Assembly (NCBI RefSeq): GCF_033955345.1
Contig: NZ_CP138332.1
Span: 930,001 to 994,000, forward strand
DNA: 64,000 nucleotides
Origin: Sphingobacterium bambusae
GTDB taxonomy: Bacteria; Bacteroidota; Bacteroidia; Sphingobacteriales; Sphingobacteriaceae
Direction: 5' to 3'
The notes under the pieces are model-generated. The model saw only the letters and a list, made by a program, of their open reading frames with translations. It had not been told where the DNA came from and searched no databases. A program made the translations under genes and the position numbers. Each line of letters begins with the position of its first letter. Within the stretch, counting starts at the first letter, position 1. This document shows, piece by piece, positions 9,876 through 17,908 of the stretch.

Positions 9876-9986
9876 TAAGATTAAAACAGTTGTTTGTGGC
9901 AAGTAGGTTGTTTTTATGCAGTAACATTACACCTTACCCTCCATCAATAGCTGGTCCAAACTACAGCGATGCAAACCGAAACGGTC

Positions 9987-10496
9987 TTATTCACGTAAAT
10001 TCAAAAAAGTCATTTGAAGAGCCTCTTTTTTATCCTTATTAAAAATCTTTACGTTAACGCTTGAACCTTTTCGAAAAACATTCCTGTATGCGTTACTATC
10101 ACCCATTCGTTTCAGAAAATCATCGCCGTATTTAATGTATGCTTTTTGTCGTCTCTTTAAATTTAGATTCAAACAAATAGAGTTATCAAACTCAACCCTG
10201 TGATTGAACAAATTTAATATCCCGTAGTGTTTATAATAATATGCTTCACATAAATAAATCTCCAGATCATTTTTAACATCTGCATAGAAAGCCGAATCCA
10301 AAATCTTTATCTCGTCCGGACGAATTTGCCTGATGAAGTTGTTATTGTAGATCGAATTTTCAACAGATAACTGTGCGGGAAAGTGGTAGTTAACAAATTG
10401 TCCATTCCTAACGATCAAAATAGACAACACGTAATATGCCAAAACAATTGCTAGACATATTGTTACGGATATTTTTATTGCTCTATTTCTTTTCAT
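9987..10496 (-). CDS. Membrane-anchored uncharacterised protein
   Basis: 169 residues from the ATG at 10494-10496. The frame is open further upstream (to 10583) but that part overlaps the small gene before it. One N-terminal membrane anchor (ISVTICLAIVLAYYVLSILIV) precedes a Tyr/Asn-rich exported or cytosolic domain with KAYIKYGDDFLKRMGDSNAYR. It follows the 58-aa membrane protein by 13 bp, so the two are probably co-translated. Codon use is AT-rich as in its island neighbours. Function unknown. Confidence 0.6.
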   Translation of the reverse strand: MKRNRAIKISVTICLAIVLAYYVLSILIVRNGQFVNYHFPAQLSVENSIYNNNFIRQIRPDEIKILDSAFYADVKNDLEIYLCEAYYYKHYGILNLFNHRVEFDNSICLNLNLKRRQKAYIKYGDDFLKRMGDSNAYRNVFRKGSSVNVKIFNKDKKEALQMTFLNLRE

Positions 10497-10509
10497 CTTT
10501 TTTTGTTTT

Positions 10510-10686
10510 TTATAAAAACTCAGCACCAACCCAGTCAGCTCCGTTACCACCACAAGTAAATTGAAAGTACAGCAAGATAGCAATGTAAAAACAAATTGCT
10601 ATCCGCCACACGATGTGCAACTTTCCAGAAACGTTATCACTTGGCTCTTTCTTTTTACTCTTTTTGAGTATCCGATTCTTAGGCAT
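10510..10686 (-). CDS. Small single-pass membrane protein, 58 aa
   Basis: ATG at 10684-10686 and TAA at 10510-10512 on the minus strand. The N-terminus is strongly basic (MPKNRILKKSKKKEPSD), followed by one hydrophobic segment (WRIAICFYIAILLYFQF) and a short polar tail GADWVGAEFL. The basic-then-hydrophobic layout fits an N-in single-span protein. Its stop lies 13 bp before the ATG of the 169-aa membrane protein, which suggests an operon pair. No family recognised. Confidence 0.55.
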   Translation of the reverse strand: MPKNRILKKSKKKEPSDNVSGKLHIVWRIAICFYIAILLYFQFTCGGNGADWVGAEFL

Positions 10687-10711
10687 AACAGTTAATTAGT
10701 ACAGCTTTTTT

Positions 10712-11143
10712 TTATAGGTATCCATCCTGTGCGATACAGCCTTCTTCATATTCCCATTTGTTCTCTTGCTCCCCTTTATCGAGAAACAACTTTACTAGAC
10801 CATAGCTAACTTTTGGAGGTATATCCACGGCGATAAGTACAGCGATGTGACTGATCTCCGAGCTGCAACCCAATGCTGTTAACTCATCGCGAGTAGGCTG
10901 AACATCGCTGACATCGTTAAAAATCATACGCACCGTACTGTGTCCAGATTCTTCTATCAGATATGATACGACAAGTTGCCCGTCCTTTTCTTGCACGGCT
11001 AAGACATCTCCCCATGCATATCCCCTTGCGTAAAATGGGATATTATCCAATTTGTAATGATCTCCGACTTTCTCCGCCCAAACGCTCTCCATCATCATTT
11101 CATCCGTGATTAAATCCTCGCATTCAAAAACTATTTTTTCCAT
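10712..11143 (-). CDS. DUF4265 domain protein
   Basis: 143 residues, starting at the ATG at 11141-11143. The motif run ESVWAEKVGDHYKLDNIPFY followed by ARGYAWGDVL and VSYLIEESGHSTVRM is characteristic of DUF4265 as I know the family. The domain covers about residues 15-130, essentially the whole protein. DUF4265 proteins are cytosolic, of unproven function, and frequently lie beside polymorphic toxin and immunity genes, which fits this island. Confidence 0.8.
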   Translation of the reverse strand: MEKIVFECEDLITDEMMMESVWAEKVGDHYKLDNIPFYARGYAWGDVLAVQEKDGQLVVSYLIEESGHSTVRMIFNDVSDVQPTRDELTALGCSSEISHIAVLIAVDIPPKVSYGLVKLFLDKGEQENKWEYEEGCIAQDGYL

Positions 11144-11235
11144 TACTTTATTTCGTTTCGGGGGATAGCATGGCTTTTTGCCAACAGCACAGCAGCTCTA
11201 AAAATAGCTAAAAAATTAACAAAAGTCGCGGCAGG

Positions 11236-11538
11236 CTATATGCTCGCTATAACAAAGGTGTCGTTGACTCCCTTCCTTCGCGCGTAAAACCCCGGTTTCA
11301 TATCCGGCAAGAGAAGTATCGATGGATCTAAATCAACGATCTCTTCGATAGCAACAAGTCTGTAATCTGATTCTGCGACTTCACTGTCTCCGAAAAACGT
11401 CCACATACCATCTTCCTCGTAGTGATAAACGCTTGTTATTACATCAGTTTTGTTCAACACAAATAAACTGGTCAGTACCGCTTCCCTCAGATCGGAAAAC
11501 TGTGAGTCGTCAAACAGCTCGCTTGTATTTTTCCTCAT
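11236..11538 (-). CDS. DUF2185/Imm33-like small protein
   Basis: 100 residues. The segment GMWTFFGDSEVAESDYRLVA followed by DLDPSILLLPDMKPGFYARR has the pattern of DUF2185-type immunity-like proteins (W-FF-GD, then a DPS-L-LP-G block). No signal peptide. Together with its DUF4265 neighbour and the minus-strand train it points to an immunity cluster. The family call is by eye and moderate; function unproven. Confidence 0.55.
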   Translation of the reverse strand: MRKNTSELFDDSQFSDLREAVLTSLFVLNKTDVITSVYHYEEDGMWTFFGDSEVAESDYRLVAIEEIVDLDPSILLLPDMKPGFYARRKGVNDTFVIASI

Positions 11539-11564
11539 ATCGCCTTTTTTTAATTCTATAAAAG

Positions 11565-11933
11565 TTAACGGTTGATATAATTCAGATATTCTTCTTGGAT
11601 CATACCACTTGCAACATATTTAGCATTGGATGCATTATACGTTAAAACTGCAAAATCTAGCGCGTCTGCAATTGAAGAGAAAGTACTTATTACACCAAAT
11701 GGCTCATCAGGATCTATTGGTGAAAACTCATAAATATCTAAAAATTCTTCACCACCCTCATCAACGCATTCTTGATATACGACAGCGACACCTTCATTTT
11801 TAACACAATCGATACTTAACCATTTAAGTATTGTAAAATCGTCTTTCTCGACAAAGCCTAGCCATTGCTCGACAGACCTACCTGCGCCTAATCTCGATCT
11901 AATTTGTTCTTCGTTTAAATACTTTTCCATCAT
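11565..11933 (-). CDS. Uncharacterised acidic protein, immunity-like
   Basis: 122 residues. Two adjacent Met codons open the frame (MMEKYLNEEQIRSRLG). Acidic and soluble, no signal peptide. The centre (YEFSPIDPDEPFG, then STFSSIADALDFAV) resembles small SMI1-like or Imm proteins in composition, but I recognise no family. It is 26 bp from the DUF2185-like gene and probably in the same transcript. Confidence 0.55.
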   Translation of the reverse strand: MMEKYLNEEQIRSRLGAGRSVEQWLGFVEKDDFTILKWLSIDCVKNEGVAVVYQECVDEGGEEFLDIYEFSPIDPDEPFGVISTFSSIADALDFAVLTYNASNAKYVASGMIQEEYLNYINR

Positions 11934-11971
11934 GGGCTTTCATATTACAATATTATATAACAGTATACCTT

Positions 11972-12194
11972 TCAGCTTCTTAACTTCATAAAACTCTGAA
12001 AATCAAGCATCACAAATCTATCCAACAACGATAAGGCAGGTTTACAATATATATACTTTCCCGCTAATCCAAATCCGCCAGCATGTTTAGCAAAGCGATA
12101 TTCAAATCTACCGCTTATCTCAATTATGGGGCAAGGATTGGGCTTGCAGTCCTTCGGTTTAAAGATACCGGATATTCCAAAGTTTACGATTATT
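11972..12194 (-). pseudogene. Protein-like gene remnant
   Basis: An open minus-strand frame with no start codon at its beginning, partly overlapping the end of the lipoprotein gene. It reads GIFKPKDCKPNPCPIIEISG, then RFEYRFAKHAGGFGLAGKY, and ends with MKLRS and TGA at 11972-11974. The CxPNPCP stretch and glycine-rich middle look like real protein rather than chance, so it may be the tail of a lost gene. No family assigned. Confidence 0.35.
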
Positions 12195-12656
12195 TATCGA
12201 ATCGACAATTTTGTTTAAAAAAGAAGATTGATACTTTTTATTTGTAAAACAATCGATACTGATTGGAAGATCTTGGCGATCTGGCCGACCTTCCCTGACC
12301 ATAAAGCTAAATAGATCGCCGTCTAACTCATAGCCACACTCCCCAATATCTTTAATCAATTCTTTTACTTCAGGAATATTAAATCCGTCAATACTCCCCT
12401 CTTTAAAAGATAATCGCTCAACAACGTTGCCTTTAGCCAGTCTAGAGATGTTTATACTGTCTTGTGCGTATGTCCATACTGTAGAGAACGTTGCATTTGT
12501 AGAAGTAAGATAAAAAGCATTCCCGTTCTTCTCATAAAGTGAAAGAAAGAGCTTATTTGTGCTGACATTATTCTTATTAACAGTGCGTTTCATTGACCTG
12601 CATGAGACGCACAAACCTAACAGCGCAAACAACAAATACCATAATATTCTATTCAT
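12159..12656 (-). CDS. Lipoprotein, uncharacterised
   Basis: 165 residues. The N-terminus MNRILWYLLFALLGLCVSC is a lipoprotein signal with the lipobox LCVSC at about residues 15-19. The mature part has no recognised domain (SIDCFTNKKYQSSFLNKIVD near the end). It is located in the AT-rich island with membrane and immunity-like genes. Because it is envelope-located, it could be an immunity protein against a periplasm-acting toxin, but nothing in the sequence proves that. Confidence 0.65.
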   Translation of the reverse strand: MNRILWYLLFALLGLCVSCRSMKRTVNKNNVSTNKLFLSLYEKNGNAFYLTSTNATFSTVWTYAQDSINISRLAKGNVVERLSFKEGSIDGFNIPEVKELIKDIGECGYELDGDLFSFMVREGRPDRQDLPISIDCFTNKKYQSSFLNKIVDSINNRKLWNIRYL

Positions 12657-12716
12657 TTCCGTAGCTATTTCCTTCTTTTTAAAGTCCCGTTAGTTTATCA
12701 AAATACGCTATTAGAT

Positions 12717-13253
12717 CTATTGTTCTCTTTGCTTTATGCTCAGCAACTTACCAAACATAAGATGAAGGCGTCGTTCTACGTCTAGCGCCTTTCTTCGACT
12801 CAGGAAATATGTGAGGTAAAAAGGAGCCGAAATGACAAAAGACATCTTACTTCCGTCCTTGCTCGTAATACATAAAGTCATGAAAGCATCTCCTTTTTCC
12901 ATCTCAAGGTCGTCCAAATTCGTAAACGGAATTCGAACCGATTTTTTAGACATTTTCCCAGCGTTGATTAAAAGGACGCACCCGTCTCTGCTTAGGGTGT
13001 ACGTCGGAAGAATAATTGTTGCAAGAACGTTTCCTAGCATCACAACAACAAACAATCCTAACGTCAGGATCAAAAATGCGAAAATAATTTGCATTACTCC
13101 ACTGTTACCAAGCAACCCTATATCGTTGATAGCTGTTGATACATCGGAATTATCCATCAATTTTGTAGATGCTAAAAGTATAGCAGCCAGCAACAGCATG
13201 TACCCCAAAAAGAAAATATTATAAATCTTATGTTTATGAAGCTTCATTAGCAT
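12717..13253 (-). CDS. Two-span membrane protein with PH-like C-terminus
   Basis: 178 residues; starts at ATG 13251-13253 or two codons later. Two hydrophobic spans (IFFLGYMLLLAAILLAS near 13-29 and IIFAFLILTLGLFVVVMLG near 56-74) precede a soluble part with IPFTNLDDLEMEKGDAFM, whose alternating pattern resembles STM3941/PH-like bacterial proteins. Such small membrane proteins are common as immunity-like orphans. The family call is weak. Confidence 0.6.
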   Translation of the reverse strand: MLMKLHKHKIYNIFFLGYMLLLAAILLASTKLMDNSDVSTAINDIGLLGNSGVMQIIFAFLILTLGLFVVVMLGNVLATIILPTYTLSRDGCVLLINAGKMSKKSVRIPFTNLDDLEMEKGDAFMTLCITSKDGSKMSFVISAPFYLTYFLSRRKALDVERRLHLMFGKLLSIKQREQ

Positions 13254-13314
13254 TAACCCGATTGTACTACATGGTCTCGAAATTCTGCACCCACGATATA
13301 AAAACCTTCAGATC

Positions 13315-13610
13315 TTACCCGGCAAGTGATTGTTTTTTAACATTGTCCTTGACAAACAGATCTATAAAAATCCAGCCCTTGGACTTACCCATAGGAGTCA
13401 TTGGACCGATAACTTGATACCAAGGCAATTTGAAGTTACCCGTTGAAAGAAACAAAACTTTATAGCTATCCATAGTCAAGTCATTTTGCTCCAAGTAGAA
13501 ATCTATATACTCGTTAAAGGCAGCACGCACCTTACGCTTTTCAAGACGCAAACCGAAAAAAGTACGCTACCGAATATCAATACCGGATATAAAAATTCTA
13601 TATAATCCAT
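13315..13610 (-). pseudogene. Small membrane-anchored protein, frameshifted in a T6 run
   Basis: The downstream frame (13315-13551, LRLEKRKVRAAFNEYIDF... FIDLFVKDNVKKQSLAG) has no ATG. Immediately upstream, in another frame, an ATG at 13608-13610 reads MDYIEFLYPVLIFGSVLF, a membrane anchor. The two join in one frame if a run of six T (minus strand, 13556-13561) were seven, giving about 99 residues. Either a real loss of function, a phase-variable tract, or a sequencing error in the homopolymer. Confidence 0.6.
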
Positions 13611-13748
13611 AAAACTTATCTTTTGGAAAAACCTATGCTAAAATTAACAACAAATCCAGCAACAAAGATACGAAACGATATACTAACGTATAGCCTACAT
13701 TACCTACTGCGGCATCCGTTCCTAAATTCAGAACGGTGATAGCGGCGC

Positions 13749-13949
13749 TTAAGTGGACTGTTCAGTCAATTGCAGCATACATGTTTCCCATTTGACCGTA
13801 TCTTTCAAAAGGCCTTCAACAAATAAAGCCTCTTTAGTACCAAGATTTCTATACATCATTCCAAAAAAATTATTTAGTGTAGTATAGTAACACGTCCGAC
13901 ATTTATTACGCTGTAATCTTCCCTTAGCGAATCTAGCTAATATTATACG
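13749..13949 (-). pseudogene. Start-less protein remnant
   Basis: Minus-strand frame of about 66 codons bounded by stops at 13950-13952 and 13749-13751, with no initiating ATG near its head. It reads LQRNKCRTCYYTTLNNFF, then GMMYRNLGTKEALFVEGLLK and ends LTEQST. Amphipathic protein-like composition suggests the end of a lost small gene. A degraded zinc-ribbon transposase was considered (KCRTC) but is not supported further. Confidence 0.35.
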
Positions 13950-14058
13950 TTACTATAAAATGGTACCATAGTAAAATATAACAACAGCCAAAAAGGCGCC
14001 AACTGGTGTGCTGACAGCGTGCGCAAAAATTTCGGGGCAACCAAACATTATCCTGTTA

Positions 14059-14433
14059 TTATTCTAGGTAAAAACCCGTGGCCCAAAACTCCAACGTTTG
14101 ACCTTCATAAAACTCCAAATAAAAATATCCTCTTCCGTCTTCTAAACGCTCAATTAAAGCTCCATTTACTTCCGCTCTCCCTCTGTACAAAATATCAAGC
14201 GTTAAATTCTCTACATCATTAACATTAAAAAAGTCTATGGTCATAATATTAACGTCGGTGAACATCAGTGACAGTTGATTTCTACCGATCAAAGATTTAA
14301 ATACTAGTCTTAATAAACCACTGGCATACGATAATTTTTCAAAACTGTAATCGTTATGAAAATCGTGGTTTGCATTATCGAAATCATATTGTGCTAAATC
14401 CTTAAAGAAAGGCACTGAAGTTGCCGCTATCAT
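14059..14433 (-). CDS. Uncharacterised protein, immunity-like context
   Basis: 124 residues, opening at the ATG at 14431-14433. No signal peptide or membrane span. Aromatic and acidic throughout, ending YFYLEFYEGQTLEFWATGFY. No family recognised. It lies between two gene remnants in the island and shares their AT-rich codon use. Confidence 0.55.
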   Translation of the reverse strand: MIAATSVPFFKDLAQYDFDNANHDFHNDYSFEKLSYASGLLRLVFKSLIGRNQLSLMFTDVNIMTIDFFNVNDVENLTLDILYRGRAEVNGALIERLEDGRGYFYLEFYEGQTLEFWATGFYLE

Positions 14434-14573
14434 ATTATTTACCGAGTCTTACTACGTATTTCTGTTCTTATTATACTCCTGCTGAATCATTTGAAAATTT
14501 AATTTTTCACATTAGCAAGTTTAAAATTACTTCTATGTGCCCCAATAGAGTTTAGTTTAGCTTATTAACTCTT

Positions 14574-14723
14574 TTAGATGCTTGCTCTGCTAGCATTTGG
14601 CTTTCCTTTCGATTGTTGCATAAATATTTCAACGACCTGGTCTAAAGTACCAAAATCCCCTTTTTCTTTTAAGAGGGTCGTTAAATATTTAAACCTGCCT
14701 ATTTCTGTTGTACCGGCATAGTT
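14574..14723 (-). pseudogene. Gene fragment interrupted by an in-frame stop
   Basis: The minus-strand frame reads NYAGTTEIGRFKYLTTLL, then KEKGDFGTLDQVVEIFMQQ and ends ASRASI with TAA at 14574-14576. The same frame continues upstream of a TAG (14724-14726) with KKSCLILLKREISSSGE to about 14795, so a formerly longer frame may have acquired a stop. No intact start. It follows the small gene at 14796. Confidence 0.4.
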
Positions 14724-14795
14724 CTATTCACCTGAACTAGAAATCTCCCGTTTCAGTAAAATTAAACAACTCTTCTTCCCCTTACGGCGCCCATA

Positions 14796-15239
14796 CTATT
14801 CCTTACCTAATTCTTTCTCTAATTCTATCTTTCTCCTGAAGTAAATCCTCTGATACTCTTCCTCCATTTCTACGATAAGGTTCTCATATGCCTTTTTATC
14901 AGAACACAATTCAGAATACCCCAAAATAGATTGCACAAAAGGGTAAATATTTTCGTCTTTTTCTATTAATCTAAAGTACCAACTTGAAGCTGCTTTATTA
15001 TCAACAACCTCAAACAATTGACATGGACAGGCACAAATCAACCCACTATCATCTATTAAATAGGCCTGGTAGGTTTGAAAAGTTATCAAACCCATTACTA
15101 AATATTCCTTACCCACCCATAATTGATCATATCCAGTATAAGCAGTAGCACCAAACCTACCCATCATTTCTTTCTCTAATTTCTTATATTCATAGGTTCT
15201 TAAAAATTCTCCCGTATTATTTATGCAACGTACTTTCAT
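14796..15239 (-). CDS. Putative immunity protein of the RHS-toxin relic
   Basis: 147 residues; its ATG is 2 nt after the stop of the toxin-tail remnant at 15242, the usual spacing of toxin-immunity pairs. The N-terminal half (MKVRCINNTGEFL, DQLWVGKEYLVMGLITFQTY) is a compact beta-rich domain; the C-terminal half is helical and charged (NLIVEMEEEYQRIYFRR). No signal peptide, so it would act in the cytosol. The immunity role is inferred from position; the family is not one I can name. Confidence 0.6.
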   Translation of the reverse strand: MKVRCINNTGEFLRTYEYKKLEKEMMGRFGATAYTGYDQLWVGKEYLVMGLITFQTYQAYLIDDSGLICACPCQLFEVVDNKAASSWYFRLIEKDENIYPFVQSILGYSELCSDKKAYENLIVEMEEEYQRIYFRRKIELEKELGKE

Positions 15240-15241
15240 AA

Positions 15242-15480
15242 TTATTTAAATTTAAAATCATCGATTGCTTTTATTATACCATTTTCTAATGTAATGGAAT
15301 AATGCATTTTTGTCCAACCTAACCAGCGAGGGTCAGATAAATTTGCAACTACAGTACCCCTACAGACCACCGTCCGGTAGCAGGATCGTACATTATCGAT
15401 CCATGATCAAATAAATTTAATTCATTTTGGTCAGAGAATTCTTTTCCCGAGTAAAGATAGTTATTGTTACTACCCGATAC
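15242..15480 (-). pseudogene. RHS-repeat polymorphic toxin, decayed C-terminal end
   Basis: Two overlapping minus-strand frames. Frame A (15349-15480) reads NNNYLYSGKEFSDQNELN, then LFDHGSIMYDPATGRWSV, the classical end of an RHS core (YxYxGKE, then YDPxxGRW), and stops at TAG 15349-15351. Frame B, shifted by one, continues GTVVANLSDPRWLGWTKMHY and ends IDDFKFK with TAA at 15242-15244, resembling the tail of a Bacteroidota toxin domain. The core upstream is absent and stop codons interrupt it, so this is a relic. It is 2 nt before its probable immunity gene. Confidence 0.75.
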
Positions 15481-15583
15481 CTAGACATACAGTTAATCCT
15501 ATCAAAAGCAAACATGACATTACCTCCAACAAAACCTTCTGCCCCTAGCCATTGTTAATAAAGTAGCAATAAGCAAGATAGTT

Positions 15584-15730
15584 ATGAAAAAGGCATTTTT
15601 TAGATTATTGAACAAGGTTAATAAAGCAGCGTTGCCGAAGCTTTCGGACAAAGATCCGGCAACGCTGAGCAAATGGCAGCAGGGCCTATTGGCCTACCGT
15701 TATTACGTGCTTACTCAATCACTCGATTGA
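15584..15730 (+). CDS. Conserved 48-aa basic protein
   Basis: ATG at 15584, TGA at 15728-15730. It reads MKKAFFRLLNKVNKAALPKL, then LSKWQQGLLAYRYYVLTQSLD. This matches, from memory, a small basic protein conserved in Sphingobacteriaceae and related groups that databases sometimes label SsrA-binding protein although it is far too short to be SmpB. It converges on mscS, overlapping its 3' end by 16 bp. Function unknown. Confidence 0.75.
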   Translation: MKKAFFRLLNKVNKAALPKLSDKDPATLSKWQQGLLAYRYYVLTQSLD

Positions 15731-16578
15731 TCTTTCTTCGGCAGACTGGCCAAGATCGTACCGTCAGATTTGATATGCATCTCGGTTTGCGGATAGGGAA
15801 TAGAAATGCCTTTAGCATCTAAAGCCAGTTTTATTTTCTCCTGCAGCTCATTATGCGTCGCCCAAAACTGTTCCTTGTTTACCCAGCCGCGGATGGTTAA
15901 GTTTACCGAACTATCCGCCAGCTCGCTCACGAAAATTTCCGGCGTAGGGCTTTTCAAGATACGCTCATCAGCAGCAATCAAAGCCGTAATGGTATCCTTC
16001 GCGTCCTTGATATTATCATCATAAGATATCCCCACAATAAACTGAAACCTACGCGAAATAATCTTCGTAAAGTTCTTGATCACCGAGTTGGCCAAGGTTC
16101 CGTTGGGGCTAAACACCTTAATCCCTTCGCCACTAACCAAGGTGGTGTAGAGGATATCGATGCGATCTACCGTGCCCTCCGAGCCATTGTTGCTCGAAAT
16201 ATAATCGCCCACTTCAAAAGGGCGAAACATCAGGATAAGCACACCTCCGGCGAAGTTAGACAAGCTGCCCTGCAAGGCCAAGCCCACCGCCAAACCAAAG
16301 GCCGAAAGAGCTGCAATAAAAGAAGTCGTCTGAATGCCCATGGTATTGGCCACGGTCAAGAACAGTAGACAGTACAAGGTAAACTTGATCAAGCTGCTCA
16401 GGAAGCTGCGGATGGAGCGATCCACATTACGCTTCTCAAAGCGTCGTTCGATCAGGCGAAGTGCTAAACCAATTAGATAGCGGCCAATGACCAAGATCAC
16501 CAGCGCAATGCCAATGGCGGGAAGTTTAAGAATCACCGCATCTATTAATTTCTCGATACTACTTTCAAATTTTTCCAT
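15715..16578 (-). CDS. Small-conductance mechanosensitive channel (MscS family)
   Basis: 287 residues, the size of E. coli MscS. Three N-terminal membrane segments (about 16-36, 58-80, 86-110) lead into the pore-lining helix FIAALSAFGLAVGLALQG and the beta domain motif GGVLILMFRPFEVGDYI. The C-terminal alpha/beta vestibule domain follows. It releases ions and small solutes on hypo-osmotic shock at the inner membrane. The 3' end overlaps the small basic gene on the other strand. Confidence 0.93.
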   Translation of the reverse strand: MEKFESSIEKLIDAVILKLPAIGIALVILVIGRYLIGLALRLIERRFEKRNVDRSIRSFLSSLIKFTLYCLLFLTVANTMGIQTTSFIAALSAFGLAVGLALQGSLSNFAGGVLILMFRPFEVGDYISSNNGSEGTVDRIDILYTTLVSGEGIKVFSPNGTLANSVIKNFTKIISRRFQFIVGISYDDNIKDAKDTITALIAADERILKSPTPEIFVSELADSSVNLTIRGWVNKEQFWATHNELQEKIKLALDAKGISIPYPQTEMHIKSDGTILASLPKKDQSSD

Positions 16579-16644
16579 AAAACAAAAATAAAATAATCTA
16601 GCAGATCTTGAAGGTTTTTATCATATTAAGCCTATCTTTAACCT

Positions 16645-17817
16645 ATGTCGTGGATATATTTGGATAACAATGCAACCAGTAAAATCGACCCATCGGTATT
16701 GGATAGCATGCTCCCCTACTTACAAGAATCCTACGGAAACGCATCGAGCGTGCAGCACCGCATGGGGCGCGAAGCCAACCAAGCCATTGAGGTTGCTCGG
16801 CAGCAGGTGGCCAGCAAATTAACCTGCAAAACCAACGAAATATTTTTTACATCCGGCGCCACGGAAGGCATTAACATGGTGCTGCGTGGAGTGGCCGAGG
16901 CCTACCAGAAAAAAGGCAAGCATATCATCACCTGCCGCACCGAGCATAAAGCGGTGCTGAGCACCTGCGCCATCTTGGAAAAACGCGGTATAGAAATAAC
17001 CTACCTGCCCGTCGATGAGCAAGGGCAGGTAGACCTGCAGCTTCTGGAAGACAGCATACGGCCGGATACAATCCTCGTGTCTATTATGGCCGCCAACAAC
17101 GAGTCGGGCGTTATCCATCCCATCGACGAGATTGCGACCATATGCCAGCGTAAAGACGTGCTCTACTTCTGCGATGCCACCCAATATGTGGGCAAGCAGG
17201 AGCTCAACCTACAAAACACAGCCATTGACATCTTGACCTTTAGCGCGCACAAGTTTCACGGGCCAAAGGGCGTGGGCGTATTGTACATACGCCGTAAAAG
17301 CAAGCCCATACAGGTTCCCGCGCTGATTAGCGGTGGCAAGCAAGAGCATGGAATACGTGGCGGAACGCTGCAAGTACCGAATATCGTGGGATGCGGCAAA
17401 GCGTTGGAAATCGCCAAAAGCCACAGTCATCTTAAGCTCTACCGCGACCAGCTGGAACGCGAATTGCTAGCGCGAATACCGCAAACCTTTGTGCACGGCG
17501 CATCTGCAAAGCGATTGGACAACACCAGCTTTATCGCCTTCCGGCATATCAAATCGGCGGAGCTGATGACCAGCCTGCCCCAGCTAGCACTTTCCTCGGG
17601 TTCGGCATGCGCCTCCGGGCTGCTCGACCCCTCCCACGTGTTGAAGGCCATGCAGGTATCCGACGATGACGCCTTCAGCAGCGTGCGCTTTAGCCTGAGC
17701 AAATTCACCGAGCAAAGTGAGGTCACCCGCGCCATCGACGACTTGGTAGCTGCCGTGGAGCAGATCCGCACCCTATCGCCGGTTTGGAAACTTTTTACAG
17801 ACGGCCTCATCGATTAG
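16645..17817 (+). CDS. Cysteine desulfurase (NifS/IscS class)
   Basis: 390 residues. PLP enzyme that removes sulfur from cysteine for Fe-S clusters and other sulfur carriers. Seen: YLDNNATSKID at the N-terminus, ITCRTEHKAV (substrate histidine), CDATQ, the PLP-lysine segment SAHKFHGPKGVGVLY near residues 201-215 and the mobile-loop cysteine in SSGSACASG near 315-323. Ninety bp before a HesB/IscA scaffold gene, consistent with a joint Fe-S assembly role. Divergent from mscS. Confidence 0.93.
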   Translation: MSWIYLDNNATSKIDPSVLDSMLPYLQESYGNASSVQHRMGREANQAIEVARQQVASKLTCKTNEIFFTSGATEGINMVLRGVAEAYQKKGKHIITCRTEHKAVLSTCAILEKRGIEITYLPVDEQGQVDLQLLEDSIRPDTILVSIMAANNESGVIHPIDEIATICQRKDVLYFCDATQYVGKQELNLQNTAIDILTFSAHKFHGPKGVGVLYIRRKSKPIQVPALISGGKQEHGIRGGTLQVPNIVGCGKALEIAKSHSHLKLYRDQLERELLARIPQTFVHGASAKRLDNTSFIAFRHIKSAELMTSLPQLALSSGSACASGLLDPSHVLKAMQVSDDDAFSSVRFSLSKFTEQSEVTRAIDDLVAAVEQIRTLSPVWKLFTDGLID

Positions 17818-17908
17818 TTTTTTTACACTAGGATAACCCAACGCCCTTGCAACTATAAGCGATATTAACGTATTTTGTAAGGTAGCGAATAACATAATAG
17901 GAGAACAC

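Noticed and set aside
13749..13949. Decayed IS1-type zinc-ribbon transposase
   Set aside because: KCRTC vaguely recalls a zinc ribbon but no second CxxC, helix-turn-helix or inverted repeats are present.
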